Positions 17,247-26,673 are shown, counted from the first letter of the stretch. The stretch: 64,000 nucleotides of DNA from an uncultured Bacteroidales bacterium (GCA_944323245.1 CALURT010000008.1:37653-101652); one strand, 5' to 3'. Translations and numbers: made by a program. Notes: generated by a model not told the origin, from the letters alone.

Positions 17247-17761
17247 AAGCGATAAGGAATTTCGGGTTATTGTACATACTGTTGGTGATTATCCAGATTC
17301 TCATCACCAATTACTGCCGTTTCAGTACGCTGACGACCGTCTCGATACTGCCTGTCATGATTCTGTGCCTTCCGCTGTCGGTAGGAACCATACCGGCCAT
17401 GCTTATCGCTTTCGCCACCGGGCTTTCAACAGACTGGCTTTCGGAAGGTATTCTCGGTCTCAACGCCTTGGCTCTCGTACCGGTTGCGGCCGTAAGGAAA
17501 CCCGTGATTCTTCTCTTCCTCGGAAAAGACCTGATAGAGAGGCAGGAACCTATCTCGATTCAGAAAAACGGACTTGCAAAGATATTCGGAGCCATTGTCG
17601 TTCTTCAGGCTGTTTTTCTTGCCGTCTATATAATGGCTGACGGAGCCGGAGTAAGGCCATTCTGGTTCAATGCGGCAAGATTCGCCGTATCGCTTGCCGC
17701 AGGAGCGGTACTTTCCCTGATTGTGGCAGTCACATCGCTTGTCCCGAGCGGAAAGAAGTAG
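17243..17761 (+). CDS. mreD: Rod shape-determining protein MreD
   Basis: 172 residues, almost entirely hydrophobic with about five membrane segments, the size and position expected for MreD. The sequence itself is poorly conserved, so the call leans on the place between mreC (4-base overlap) and PBP2 (7 bases to the ATG at 17769). It belongs to the inner-membrane elongasome. Confidence 0.88.
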   Translation: MKAIRNFGLLYILLVIIQILITNYCRFSTLTTVSILPVMILCLPLSVGTIPAMLIAFATGLSTDWLSEGILGLNALALVPVAAVRKPVILLFLGKDLIERQEPISIQKNGLAKIFGAIVVLQAVFLAVYIMADGAGVRPFWFNAARFAVSLAAGAVLSLIVAVTSLVPSGKK

Positions 17762-17768
17762 CAGCGCC

Positions 17769-19610
17769 ATGAAACTGAGCAGGGACAACAAATTGAAAAT
17801 CGGGCTTGGCGTCGCAGTTTCCATACTGCTCGTCCGTCTTTTCGTCATTCAGATCGTGGATGACAAATACAAGATAGACGCCAGCAACAATTCGATGGTC
17901 TATTCGATAATCTACCCCACACGCGGCATAATACACGACCGGACAGGGAAAATCCTCGTCGGCAACAAAATCGCATACGACCTGACCGTGACGCCCAAGG
18001 AAGTGGAGGCATTCGACACGGCCGCACTGTGCAAAGCCCTTGACATAACCCCGGAATTTGTCCGTCAGAAAATGTCCGAATACCACGAAAACCGCAGAAG
18101 AATAGGATACCAGTCCGTCGTAATGCTCCGGCAGCTGCCTCCTGAAAGATACATGAAATTCGCTGAAATCGCCTACAAATTTCCGGGGTTCAGAGGCCAG
18201 GCAAGGACAATAAGGGAATATCCGTACAATGCCGGAGGCAATCTGCTCGGATATGTCTCGGAAGCGGATGCCGACCTCATAAAGCGCAGCAACGGGGAAT
18301 ACAAGGCCGGTGACTATGTCGGCAGGACGGGTATAGAAGCCACCTGCGAGAAATACCTCAAGGGAGAGAAAGGCTACAACATCTATCTGAGAAATTCCCG
18401 CAATAAAATCGAAGGCAGCTACCGGGACGGGGAAATGGACAAGGATGCCGTTCCGGGCAAGGACATCACCACCACCATAGATGCGGAACTCCAGCATTAC
18501 GGGCAGATGCTGATGCAGAACAAGGTGGGAAGTCTCGTGGCAATAGAGCCTTCCACAGGCGAAATCCTCACATTGGTGTCGAGCCCGAGCCTTGATGTCG
18601 AAGTCCTCGCCGACATCGGAAGCCATTACAACGAAATCATCTCCGACCCGTACAAGCCCATGTTCAACAGGGCGGTACAGTCGCCTTATCCTCCCGGCTC
18701 GGTATTCAAGCTCGTCAACGGACTCATAGGATTGCAGGAAGGCGTCATTACCCCTGCCACCGAATATCCCTGCCACAGCGGATATTATTTCGGACGCAAC
18801 AGGCTCGGATGCCACGAACACCGCTCCCCTCTTGATCTCGAAGAATCCATAATGATGTCCTGTAACGCATATTATTGCTACGTACTGCGGGGATTGTTGG
18901 AAAATGAAAAATACCCGTCCGTAGCCGAGGCATTGGACAAATGGGACGAATACGTGAAGAGTTTCGGCTTCGGCGAAAAATTGGGCAGCGATTTCCCGTC
19001 GGAACTTGGGGGTTTCATCCCCGATTCCGAATATTACGACAGGATTTACGGTAAAGGCAGGTGGAAAGCGACCAACGTGATTTCGCTGTCGATAGGACAG
19101 GGAGAAATAGGGTGTACGCCACTGCATTTGGCCAATCTGTGCGCAACGATAGCCAACAGGGGATTTTACTACATCCCCCATATCATCAAGGATTCGGAAG
19201 AGGTTTCAATCGATGACAAATACAGGGAGCGGCATTACACGCTCGTGGATACGGTACATTTTCCCAAGGTCATAGAAGGGATGTACCGTGCCGTAAACAG
19301 CGGATGGGGAGAAGGAGGGACGGCCACAATAGCTGCCGTCGACGGATTGGAAATATGCGGGAAGACCGGAACTGCGCAGAACCCGAGGGGAGACGACCAT
19401 TCGGTATTCATCTGTTTCGCACCCAAGGATGACCCGAAAATAGCGGTGGCGGCATACGTCGAACACGGTTCGTTCGGAGCAAGATGGGCTGCGCCGATAG
19501 CCTCCCTTCTCGTCGAAAAATACCTCAACGGTGAAATCGGGGAATCCAGAATCCCGTTGGAAACAAGGGTGCTCGAAGGCAATCTGCTCGACAAGGTCAA
19601 AACGGAATAG
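17769..19610 (+). CDS. mrdA: Penicillin-binding protein 2 (class B transpeptidase)
   Basis: 613 residues from the ATG at 17769; an upstream in-frame codon at 17721 lies inside mreD and is not used. One N-terminal membrane anchor, a dimerisation/pedestal region (YPTRGIIHDRTGKIL), then the transpeptidase with PPGSVFKL (active-site Ser), SCN as SxN and KTGTAQNP. PBP2 crosslinks peptidoglycan during cell elongation together with RodA, whose gene starts 2 bases after its stop. Confidence 0.96.
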   Translation: MKLSRDNKLKIGLGVAVSILLVRLFVIQIVDDKYKIDASNNSMVYSIIYPTRGIIHDRTGKILVGNKIAYDLTVTPKEVEAFDTAALCKALDITPEFVRQKMSEYHENRRRIGYQSVVMLRQLPPERYMKFAEIAYKFPGFRGQARTIREYPYNAGGNLLGYVSEADADLIKRSNGEYKAGDYVGRTGIEATCEKYLKGEKGYNIYLRNSRNKIEGSYRDGEMDKDAVPGKDITTTIDAELQHYGQMLMQNKVGSLVAIEPSTGEILTLVSSPSLDVEVLADIGSHYNEIISDPYKPMFNRAVQSPYPPGSVFKLVNGLIGLQEGVITPATEYPCHSGYYFGRNRLGCHEHRSPLDLEESIMMSCNAYYCYVLRGLLENEKYPSVAEALDKWDEYVKSFGFGEKLGSDFPSELGGFIPDSEYYDRIYGKGRWKATNVISLSIGQGEIGCTPLHLANLCATIANRGFYYIPHIIKDSEEVSIDDKYRERHYTLVDTVHFPKVIEGMYRAVNSGWGEGGTATIAAVDGLEICGKTGTAQNPRGDDHSVFICFAPKDDPKIAVAAYVEHGSFGARWAAPIASLLVEKYLNGEIGESRIPLETRVLEGNLLDKVKTE

Positions 19611-19612
19611 AC

Positions 19613-21076
19613 ATGGAAAGATTCAAGGGAAGAGGACTGAAAGATACCGTAGACTGGACAATGGTCATCTGCTATCTGCTTCTGGTGTTTATCGGATGGA
19701 TGAACATCTATGCCTCCGTACAGTCGTCCGAAGCCGTTTCAATCTTCGACTTCTCGTCACGCAGCGGGAAGCAGTTCGTATGGATGATGACGGCGTTTGT
19801 CATCGCTGCGCTTATCCTGTTCGTAATCAATCCGAAAATATACGAAAGCGCTTCCCTACTCATCTACATCGGGACGGTATGCCTGCTTGTCGCGGTGATA
19901 TTCTTAGGGGTGGAAGTAAAGGGTTCGCGTTCATGGTTCGCATTCGGGCCGATAAGATTCCAGCCGGCTGAAATATCGAAAATATCCACGTCACTGATGA
20001 TTGCGGCCGTCATGAGCCAGGTCGGATACAAACTGCGCAATCTGAAGGACTTTCTTATAACAGCCGCCGTCATCCTCGTTCCCATGGCCATTATCGTGGC
20101 GCAGAGCGAAACGGGTTCGGCCCTCGTCTACGTAGGATTCGCCTTTGTCCTGTACAGGGAAGGCCTGTCGGGATGGCTGCTGTTCCTCATCGGCATATTC
20201 ATCCTGCTTTTCATTATGACACTGACGGTTTCGCCATACGCATCGATGCTGATACTGATATGTATCGTCACGCTCTGCAACACTCTGTATTACGGAAAAC
20301 TGAAACGCTGGGCAGCCATTGTCCTTCCGTTCCTTATCGTGATGTCCCTTCTTCCGTGGGGACAGAGGGAACTCGTCGCAGCCGTATCCGCATCCCCGGA
20401 TTCCTTCCTGTCAAAAATCCGTCCGGAATATATCCTTCTCGGTATTTCCTGCTGCTCGCTGCCTTACTTCGCATTTACTGCATACAGGGAACGCAATGCG
20501 TTCAAATGGCTTTCAATAGCGGCTTTCATTGCAAGCATTGTCTTCATCTTTTCCGTAGACTTCATTTTCCATGACGTGCTTCAGGACCATCAGCGGAAAC
20601 GCATAGAAGTCCTGCTCGGCATGAAGGAAGACCCTACGGGAGTCGGCTACAATGTAAACCAGTCGATGATTGCCATCGGTTCAGGCGGGATGTTCGGGAA
20701 AGGATTCCTGCACGGGACGCAGACCACGTATGGTTTCGTTCCGGAGCAAAGTACCGACTTCATTTTCTGTACCGTAGGAGAGGAATGGGGCTTCGTCGGC
20801 TGCGCCACAGTGATACTGCTGTACACCCTGCTTATATGGAAGATAATCCAGAATGCGGAAAAAAGTCGGGAAGCCTTTACAAGAATTTACGGATACTGCG
20901 TGGCAAGCTGCATATTCATGCACCTTTTCATCAATATAGGCATGACCATAGGCATAATGCCTGTAATAGGCATACCTCTGCCGTTCGTAAGCTACGGAGG
21001 TTCGTCCCTGTGGGCATTTACAGCCCTGCTGTTCATATTCATAGCCCTCGTCAGGAACGAACGGCGCTATTTCTGA
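19613..21076 (+). CDS. rodA: Rod shape-determining protein RodA (SEDS glycosyltransferase)
   Basis: 487 residues with about ten membrane segments. SEDS signatures: VKGSRSWFAFGPIRFQPAE near residue 100 and the C-terminal PLPFVSYGGSSLWA. It is over 100 residues longer than the E. coli protein because of extra sequence between the mid-protein membrane segments (about 215-330), as in other Bacteroidetes. RodA polymerises lipid II in complex with PBP2. It is the last gene of the rod operon; ahcY is convergent 8 bases away. Confidence 0.95.
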   Translation: MERFKGRGLKDTVDWTMVICYLLLVFIGWMNIYASVQSSEAVSIFDFSSRSGKQFVWMMTAFVIAALILFVINPKIYESASLLIYIGTVCLLVAVIFLGVEVKGSRSWFAFGPIRFQPAEISKISTSLMIAAVMSQVGYKLRNLKDFLITAAVILVPMAIIVAQSETGSALVYVGFAFVLYREGLSGWLLFLIGIFILLFIMTLTVSPYASMLILICIVTLCNTLYYGKLKRWAAIVLPFLIVMSLLPWGQRELVAAVSASPDSFLSKIRPEYILLGISCCSLPYFAFTAYRERNAFKWLSIAAFIASIVFIFSVDFIFHDVLQDHQRKRIEVLLGMKEDPTGVGYNVNQSMIAIGSGGMFGKGFLHGTQTTYGFVPEQSTDFIFCTVGEEWGFVGCATVILLYTLLIWKIIQNAEKSREAFTRIYGYCVASCIFMHLFINIGMTIGIMPVIGIPLPFVSYGGSSLWAFTALLFIFIALVRNERRYF

Positions 21077-21084
21077 TACGGTCT

Positions 21085-22335
21085 TTATCCGAAAAGATAC
21101 CTGCGCTGTTCCTCGGTCAGAACATCTATTTCACAGCCCCAGTTCTTCAGTTCCCTGTCCGCCACCTCTGTGTCCACTTCCGCCGGAACATCATTGAGCA
21201 TGTTGCCAGGCTCCCTGCGGATGTTTTCCCTGTTGTCCACAAGATATTTGGCACTGAGGGCCTGGATGGCAAAGGACATGTCCATGATTTCGGCAGGATG
21301 TCCGTCTCCCGCTGCAAGGTTGACCAATCTGCCTTCAGCCAGCACATATACGGTTTTCCCGTTTTCAAGCCTGTAGGCCATGATGTCCTTGCGTGCCGGC
21401 GATGCGGATACCGCCATCTGCCTTAATGCGGCCACGTTTACTTCCACATCGAAATGTCCGGCATTGCAGCATATCGCCCCGTCCTTCATCTTCAGGAATT
21501 CGTCCGGACCTATTACATCCTTGCAGCCGGTCACCGTCACGAACACGTCGCCGTAAGCTGCAGCCTGGGACATTTTCATGACCTTGAACCCGTCCATAAC
21601 GGCTTCCATGGCCTTTATCGGGTCCACTTCCGTAACGATCACATCCGCTCCGAGACCCTTTGCCCGCATGGCGACTCCTTTTCCGCACCATCCGTATCCC
21701 GCCACGACGACATTCTTACCCGCCACTATCAGATTGGTCGTCCGGTTGATTCCGGTCCAGACCGACTGGCCGGTACCGTAACGGTTGTCGAAAAGATGCT
21801 TGCAATCGGCATTGTTCACGAGCATCATCGGAAAAGAGAGCCGTTTCGCCCTGTCCATGGCCTGAAGGCGGAGAATCCCCGTAGTGGTCTCCTCGCAGCC
21901 TCCTATTACGCCCGGAAGAAGTTCCGGATATTCGGAATGCAGCAGGGAAACTAAGTCTCCCCCGTCATCTATGATGATGGACGGCCCCGGTTCAAGAACC
22001 TTGCGGATATGCCGCTCATATTCTTCGTCCGTACTTCCGTACCATGCAAATACATTCATCCCGTCATGAACCAATGCAGCAGCCACGTCGTCCTGCGTCG
22101 AAAGAGGATTGCTTCCGGTCACGTACATTTCCGCTCCTCCGGCGGCAAGTACCCTGCACAGATATGCGGTCTTGGCTTCAAGATGTACGGACAATGCTAT
22201 TTTCATCCCGGTGAACGGTTTTTCCCCGGCAAATTCCTTTTCGAGGCCGTTCAGCAACGGCATGTGATGTCTTACCCAGTCGATTTTAAGATTGCCGTCC
22301 GGCCACAGTTCCGGATTGCGTATTTCACTCGCCAT
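21085..22335 (-). CDS. ahcY: Adenosylhomocysteinase, short form
   Basis: 416 residues. Substrate region LSVHLEAKTAYLCRVLAAGGAEMYVTGSNPLSTQDD, catalytic NADCKHLFDNRYGTGQS, and the NAD-binding Rossmann motif VVAGYGWCGKGVAMRAKGLGA are all intact. It cleaves S-adenosylhomocysteine to adenosine and homocysteine, restoring SAM-dependent methylation. At 416 residues it lacks the roughly 40-residue insertion of the longer bacterial/eukaryotic enzymes and resembles the archaeal and Thermotoga type. Its promoter overlaps that of the divergent fabG. Confidence 0.94.
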   Translation of the reverse strand: MASEIRNPELWPDGNLKIDWVRHHMPLLNGLEKEFAGEKPFTGMKIALSVHLEAKTAYLCRVLAAGGAEMYVTGSNPLSTQDDVAAALVHDGMNVFAWYGSTDEEYERHIRKVLEPGPSIIIDDGGDLVSLLHSEYPELLPGVIGGCEETTTGILRLQAMDRAKRLSFPMMLVNNADCKHLFDNRYGTGQSVWTGINRTTNLIVAGKNVVVAGYGWCGKGVAMRAKGLGADVIVTEVDPIKAMEAVMDGFKVMKMSQAAAYGDVFVTVTGCKDVIGPDEFLKMKDGAICCNAGHFDVEVNVAALRQMAVSASPARKDIMAYRLENGKTVYVLAEGRLVNLAAGDGHPAEIMDMSFAIQALSAKYLVDNRENIRREPGNMLNDVPAEVDTEVADRELKNWGCEIDVLTEEQRRYLFG

Positions 22336-22358
22336 GATTTTTCCTTTCTGATTTCCCG

Positions 22359-22375
22359 CAAAATTAGTAATTTTG
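22359..22375. promoter_or_regulatory. Back-to-back divergent promoters of ahcY and fabG (palindrome)
   Basis: CAAAATTA (22359-22366) is TAATTTTG on the minus strand and drives ahcY; TAATTTTG (22368-22375) on the plus strand drives fabG. Both are full matches to TAnnTTTG, separated by one base, so the 17-base block is a perfect palindrome around G22367. Each -33 region must lie in the other gene's leader, so the two promoters cannot be occupied at once. Confidence 0.65.
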
Positions 22376-22403
22376 CAGAATTGATTCTAAAAATAGAGAC
22401 AAA

Positions 22404-23150
22404 ATGGGACTTCTAAATGGAAAAGTCGCCCTTATCACCGGTGCGGCAAGAGGAATCGGAAAAGCTATCGCCTTGAAATACGCTTCCGAAGGCGCAGACA
22501 TAGCTTTCACCGATCTTGTAATCAACGAGGCAGCTGAAGCTACCGTCAAGGAAATCGAGGCTCTCGGAGTAAAATGCAAGGCATACGCGTCAAATGCTGC
22601 GGATTTCGAGGAGACACACAAGGTAGTCGATGAAATCATGCAGGAATTCGGACATATCGATATCCTCGTGAACAATGCGGGTATCACCAAAGACGGACTC
22701 ATGATGAGGATGACCGAAGCACAGTGGGACGCTGTCATCACCGTCAACCTCAAGTCCGCTTTCAACTTCATTCATGCAGTAACCCCTGTCATGGCCAGAC
22801 AGAGAAAAGGCAGCATCATCAACATGTCTTCCGTAGTAGGCGTGTCGGGAAATGCCGGACAGTGCAATTACTCGGCTTCGAAAGCCGGACTTATCGGTCT
22901 TGCCAAATCCATTGCAAAGGAAATGGGACCTCGCGGCATCCGTGCAAACTGCATCGCCCCGGGATTCATCATCACGGACATGACCAATGCCCTGCCTGAA
23001 AAGGTACGTGAAGAGTGGGAAAAACAGATTCCTCTCAGAAGAGGCGGTACTCCTGAGGATGTGGCCAACGTGGCTCTCTTCCTCGGCTCCGAACTTTCTT
23101 CATACGTCAGCGGCCAGGTTATCCATTGCTGCGGAGCGATGAACTGCTAA
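22404..23150 (+). CDS. fabG: 3-oxoacyl-[acyl-carrier-protein] reductase
   Basis: 248 residues, a classical short-chain dehydrogenase/reductase. TGAARGIGKAIA binds NADPH, NNAGITKDGLMMRM is the FabG-specific active-site loop, and the catalytic Ser-Tyr-Lys triad is in MSSVVGVSGN and YSASKAG. The sequence agrees with the second step of fatty acid elongation on ACP. It is followed 6 bases later by comF, and has its own promoter at 22368-22375. Confidence 0.94.
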   Translation: MGLLNGKVALITGAARGIGKAIALKYASEGADIAFTDLVINEAAEATVKEIEALGVKCKAYASNAADFEETHKVVDEIMQEFGHIDILVNNAGITKDGLMMRMTEAQWDAVITVNLKSAFNFIHAVTPVMARQRKGSIINMSSVVGVSGNAGQCNYSASKAGLIGLAKSIAKEMGPRGIRANCIAPGFIITDMTNALPEKVREEWEKQIPLRRGGTPEDVANVALFLGSELSSYVSGQVIHCCGAMNC

Positions 23151-23156
23151 ACCGGT

Positions 23157-23912
23157 ATGGGAGTCCTCGGAGATTATCTGAAAGGGCTTGCAGACATGGT
23201 CCTTCCGCGTGAATGCATGGTTTGCGGGAGGAAATTGGGAATCAGGGAAAATCATCTGTGCATCTACTGCATGGCTGATTTTCCCTTTACGTTTTACTGG
23301 CAGACCGAAAGGAATCCCATGGCAGACAGACTGAATGCAATGATAACCGAAGAAATGGAAAGGACGGATGCCATACGGTTCGAACCTTATGCATACGCCG
23401 CAGCCCTGTTTTTCTATAACTCGGAAGCCGGCTACAGGCACATTCCCCATGCTCTTAAATACCGCGGGAACATTGCCTCCGGACAATATTTCGGACGGCT
23501 GCTCGGAGAAAAGGCGGCGTCTTCGCCGTTCCTTAAAGACATAGACCTTGTCGTTCCGACACCCCTGCACTGGACAAGGCTGTTGAAAAGAGGATACAAT
23601 CAGGCTGAAATCATCGCTTCCGCATTCTCCGAAGCCACTGGGGCGGAACTCTGTACGAAACTTCTGAACAGGAAAAAGCGGACCGGAACACAGACGGTAT
23701 TGGACAATGAGGCCAAACGGGACAATGTCAGGAACGCATTCATGGCCGACGAAAAGGTCGCAAAACGGTATTCTCCGACGCATATTGCCGTCATAGACGA
23801 CGTATTTACCACGGGAGCGACATCCCATGCGTGTTACAGGGCGTTGAGAGCCCTGTTCGGTACGGAAGTCAGGATAAGCGTACTCACCTTGGGCTATGTG
23901 ACATCCTCATAG
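23157..23912 (+). CDS. ComF family protein (zinc finger plus phosphoribosyltransferase fold)
   Basis: 251 residues. The N-terminal double CxxC zinc finger (CMVCGRKLGIRENHLCIYC) is followed by a type I phosphoribosyltransferase-like domain with the PRPP loop IAVIDDVFTTGATSHAC near the C-terminus. ComF homologues take part in natural transformation as partners of the ComFA helicase and PriA in other bacteria. It is 6 bases after fabG, and its 3' end overlaps the convergent glycosyltransferase by 19 bases. Confidence 0.9.
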   Translation: MGVLGDYLKGLADMVLPRECMVCGRKLGIRENHLCIYCMADFPFTFYWQTERNPMADRLNAMITEEMERTDAIRFEPYAYAAALFFYNSEAGYRHIPHALKYRGNIASGQYFGRLLGEKAASSPFLKDIDLVVPTPLHWTRLLKRGYNQAEIIASAFSEATGAELCTKLLNRKKRTGTQTVLDNEAKRDNVRNAFMADEKVAKRYSPTHIAVIDDVFTTGATSHACYRALRALFGTEVRISVLTLGYVTSS

Positions 23913-25021
23913 ACAGCCATCATGTCCCTTGCAAGGATTCCGTCGGTAAACTTATCGGCGTAAGCGAAACCTTTGGTTATCATCTCATTCCGGAGTGTCG
24001 GATTCCCGAGAATCTCCCTGATTTTCGAAGTCAGGTTTTCCGCATCTTCCGGGTCAGTGTACAATGCCGCATCTCCTCCGGCCTCCTCAAGGCACGAACC
24101 GGTAGCGCCGATAGCCGGGACGCCGCTGCACAACGCCTCAAGCATCGGTATTCCGAAACCCTCGTATTTCGACGGATATATGAAAATTTCAGCTGACTGA
24201 TATATTGCCGGCAATTCATCGGTACCGACACCGCTCAGGATATGCAGCCTGTCGGAAATGCCGAGTTCATCTGCCAGACGTTCCACAATGTCCGCATATT
24301 TCGTCCGTCTCCCCACAAGGACGAAATCCAAATCCTCGAAATTCTTCAATGCCCTGACAATCAATTCTGTATTCTTCCTTTCCTCAATCGTGCCCACACT
24401 CAGGACATATCGCTCCGGCAAACCGTACTTATGACATACGGCCTTTTTGGATTCTTCGGTACAATGGCTGCGGAATATCGGATTGCAGCCCTGGTACACC
24501 ACCCTGATGCTGCGCCTCGGAATATTGTAATATTTCGAAATATCGTCTGCCGTACATTTGCTGACGGCCATGATGCAGTCCGCCGTCCTGCAGGCTCTCC
24601 TGAACTTTATATTATAGAAATGCCTGTCGGCCCAACTGTAAGTATGCGGGAAAGACAGGAAAATCAAGTCGTGTATGGTCACTACAGACCTTACGCCCTT
24701 TGCCTTGGAAATATTCCGTGGCAGGACGTTAGCCAATCCGTGCCAAATGTCGGCACTCCGCTTCTTCAGCTCGTATGGAATGCCGAAACGTTCCCACAGG
24801 GCGGGAAAATGCTTCAGCACCGGATGCGTGGGAGTGCAGATATTGACATTCGGATACCTGCGGATATTGTCCAACAGCGGATTGCCGTTATCCTTGCCGA
24901 CATAGACATCGAATTCGTGCTGCGGATAACTTTTCGCCATACATTCTATCACAAACCGGCTGTAATTGCCCAATCCGGCCCGGTTGCCTGCCGCCTTTTT
25001 CCCGTCAAATGCTATTCTCAT
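23894..25021 (-). CDS. Glycosyltransferase family 4 protein
   Basis: 375 residues, GT-B fold. The N-terminus has the acceptor-side FDGKKAAGNRAGLGNYSR, and the C-terminal half has the GT4 signature PSKYEGFGIPMLEALCSGVP, with the paired glutamates that hold the nucleotide-sugar donor. No membrane segment is seen, so it acts on the cytoplasmic face, presumably in surface glycan synthesis; donor and acceptor are unknown. A minus-strand promoter box at 25045-25052 is 24 bases upstream of the ATG. Confidence 0.9.
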   Translation of the reverse strand: MRIAFDGKKAAGNRAGLGNYSRFVIECMAKSYPQHEFDVYVGKDNGNPLLDNIRRYPNVNICTPTHPVLKHFPALWERFGIPYELKKRSADIWHGLANVLPRNISKAKGVRSVVTIHDLIFLSFPHTYSWADRHFYNIKFRRACRTADCIMAVSKCTADDISKYYNIPRRSIRVVYQGCNPIFRSHCTEESKKAVCHKYGLPERYVLSVGTIEERKNTELIVRALKNFEDLDFVLVGRRTKYADIVERLADELGISDRLHILSGVGTDELPAIYQSAEIFIYPSKYEGFGIPMLEALCSGVPAIGATGSCLEEAGGDAALYTDPEDAENLTSKIREILGNPTLRNEMITKGFAYADKFTDGILARDMMAVYEDVT

Positions 25022-25044
25022 GATTTCTTATGGGGATATTGTCA

Positions 25045-25063
25045 CAAATTTACTCTATTTTTG
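25045..25063. promoter_or_regulatory. Back-to-back divergent promoter boxes for the GT4 and PAP2 genes
   Basis: CAAATTTA (25045-25052) is TAAATTTG on the minus strand, ahead of the glycosyltransferase; TATTTTTG (25056-25063) on the plus strand is ahead of the PAP2 gene. Both fully match TAnnTTTG, three bases apart, the same arrangement as at ahcY/fabG. Confidence 0.6.
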
Positions 25064-25091
25064 CGGAATATACCATAGGGATGCCTTTATA

Positions 25092-26153
25092 ATGAAAAGA
25101 TTGACGGGAATAATAGCTGTGCTGATGCTGCTGAATGTCCTTCCGGGATATTCGCAGACTCTTCCGTCGTTCGACAATACGATACGGGCAATGCGGTACA
25201 ATGCTGTTCCTAGGCTTTATTACTCGGTCGATGACTATACGCAATATGCGCCGTTTGCCGTAACGCTCGGCCTGAAGGCTTTCGGGTATGAGAGCCGCAG
25301 TTCATGGGGCCGCATGTTCGTATCTGATGCATTCTCCGCCGCAATAATGACTGCCGCTGTCAACGGGATAAAATACACCGTCGGCAGACCGAGGCCTGAC
25401 GGGACTTCGTACAATTCATTCCCGAGCGGACACACTGCCACAAGTTTCATGTTGGCTACAATGATGCACAAGGAGTACGGATGGAAAAGCCCGTGGTTCA
25501 GTTTCGGAGCGTACGCAGTAGCCGCGGGAACTGGGATTTCCCGGATTATAAACGACAGGCACTATGCCACTGATGTGATCGCCGGAGCCATTATCGGGAC
25601 AGCTGCCACGCATCTCGGCTATTTCATCGCTGACAAGATATTCAGAGACAGGCATATAAGCCCCTCTTACGAAGTCTTGAGACCATATATTGATCCTGGG
25701 AAGAAATACTATGAACTCGGGCTGTACTTCGGCTATCGCTTCCTGTTCGGTGAAGACGTCATCGGAGGCGGCGGCATTGCAGGGATTCAGGCAAACATTC
25801 CGGTCGTCCCGGGAGCGGGAATCTGTACAAGAATCGGAACGGGCTCCATACCTTCAGGTTTTTATCCAAAGCCGTCGGCCTCTTCGCATAACCTGTACAA
25901 TTTCATGGCCGGAGGATATTGGAGCATTCCGTTTCTGCGTATAATGGAATTTGAGGCCAAAGCCTATATCGGAGGGGCGGTGTCGGAGCATGCGAGCGGT
26001 TTTGACTTCGCTGCGGAAGCCCACGTCGGGATTCTGAGCGGACAGAATTTCAAGATAAAGGCCTTCGCCGGATATGAAGCGATTCCCCAACCCGGACGAA
26101 AGCTCTTTTCACATACAGCCATCGTAGGCGGATCCTGCTCATTTGCATGGTAA
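25092..26153 (+). CDS. PAP2 superfamily phosphatase with C-terminal beta-rich extension
   Basis: 353 residues from the ATG at 25092; an in-frame codon further upstream is before the promoter. A cleavable signal peptide ends near GYSQT. The three acid-phosphatase motifs are intact: KYTVGRPRP, PSGHT and SRIINDRHYATD. About 150 residues after the phosphatase are Gly/aromatic-rich and look like beta-strands of an outer-membrane or periplasmic barrel. It probably dephosphorylates lipid phosphates in the periplasm; substrate unknown. The glycosyltransferase next to it is divergent. Confidence 0.88.
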   Translation: MKRLTGIIAVLMLLNVLPGYSQTLPSFDNTIRAMRYNAVPRLYYSVDDYTQYAPFAVTLGLKAFGYESRSSWGRMFVSDAFSAAIMTAAVNGIKYTVGRPRPDGTSYNSFPSGHTATSFMLATMMHKEYGWKSPWFSFGAYAVAAGTGISRIINDRHYATDVIAGAIIGTAATHLGYFIADKIFRDRHISPSYEVLRPYIDPGKKYYELGLYFGYRFLFGEDVIGGGGIAGIQANIPVVPGAGICTRIGTGSIPSGFYPKPSASSHNLYNFMAGGYWSIPFLRIMEFEAKAYIGGAVSEHASGFDFAAEAHVGILSGQNFKIKAFAGYEAIPQPGRKLFSHTAIVGGSCSFAW

Positions 26154-26191
26154 TGACCCGCCTGCGATGAAAGCCAACGGCAATCCGACCC

Positions 26192-26617
26192 TTATTTGAC
26201 CCTTACCTTGAAAATGGCCTTGTGGATCACGCCTTCTCCGATAAGCGGGGCGTGGGCGGTCTCCGGACCGAATGTGACCATTTCTCCGGGAGCCATCGTG
26301 ACAGTTTCCTCCACGGGGTCCTTGTAGAACAGGATGTCCTTTTCTGTGTTCATCTCGCCGTCAGGCAATTTGCATTCGCTGCGAGGTTTGACTCCGAAGG
26401 TCTCTTCTTTTGAAAGCGGCACCTGAATATCGATGTATTTGTCGTGCACTTCAAGTCTTGCCTGCTGAGGAGTCTTCATGTTGCTGTCCACGATATTGAC
26501 AAACAGATTGTCGCCGTCGATGACATGCTTCCCGTTCTCGAGGGCGTTCAGGTCCTGAGTCTGGATGTACTCTATTGCTTTCGCATAGTACGGATTGTTC
26601 TTAAGTTTCTCGTCCAT
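26192..26617 (-). CDS. YhcH/YjgK/YiaL family (DUF386) protein
   Basis: 141 residues from the ATG at 26617; further in-frame codons upstream overlap the tRNA promoter and are not plausible. Family motifs: HVIDGDNLFVNIVD, EVHDKYIDIQVPL and FGPETAHAPLIGEG, which carry the metal-binding His and Glu of the cupin fold. Relatives act on sugars such as 2-keto-3-deoxygluconate or sialic acid derivatives, but the specific role here is not evident from neighbours. It is divergent from tRNA-Leu. Confidence 0.88.
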   Translation of the reverse strand: MDEKLKNNPYYAKAIEYIQTQDLNALENGKHVIDGDNLFVNIVDSNMKTPQQARLEVHDKYIDIQVPLSKEETFGVKPRSECKLPDGEMNTEKDILFYKDPVEETVTMAPGEMVTFGPETAHAPLIGEGVIHKAIFKVRVK

Positions 26618-26665
26618 AACAAAACCGATATTTTTGCCAATATACGAAATTCTTTTATTTTTTGC

Positions 26666-26673
26666 TATCTTTG
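26666..26673 (+). promoter_or_regulatory. Bacteroidetes -7 promoter box for tRNA-Leu
   Basis: TATCTTTG followed by C is a full match to TAnnTTTG and ends 11 bases before the first base of the tRNA, so transcription would begin at or within a few bases of the mature 5' end. Confidence 0.65.

Noticed and set aside
17730..19181. Open frame of 483 codons on the minus strand opposite PBP2
   Set aside because: Antisense shadow of a conserved gene with intact active-site motifs; no signal, domain or promoter of its own.
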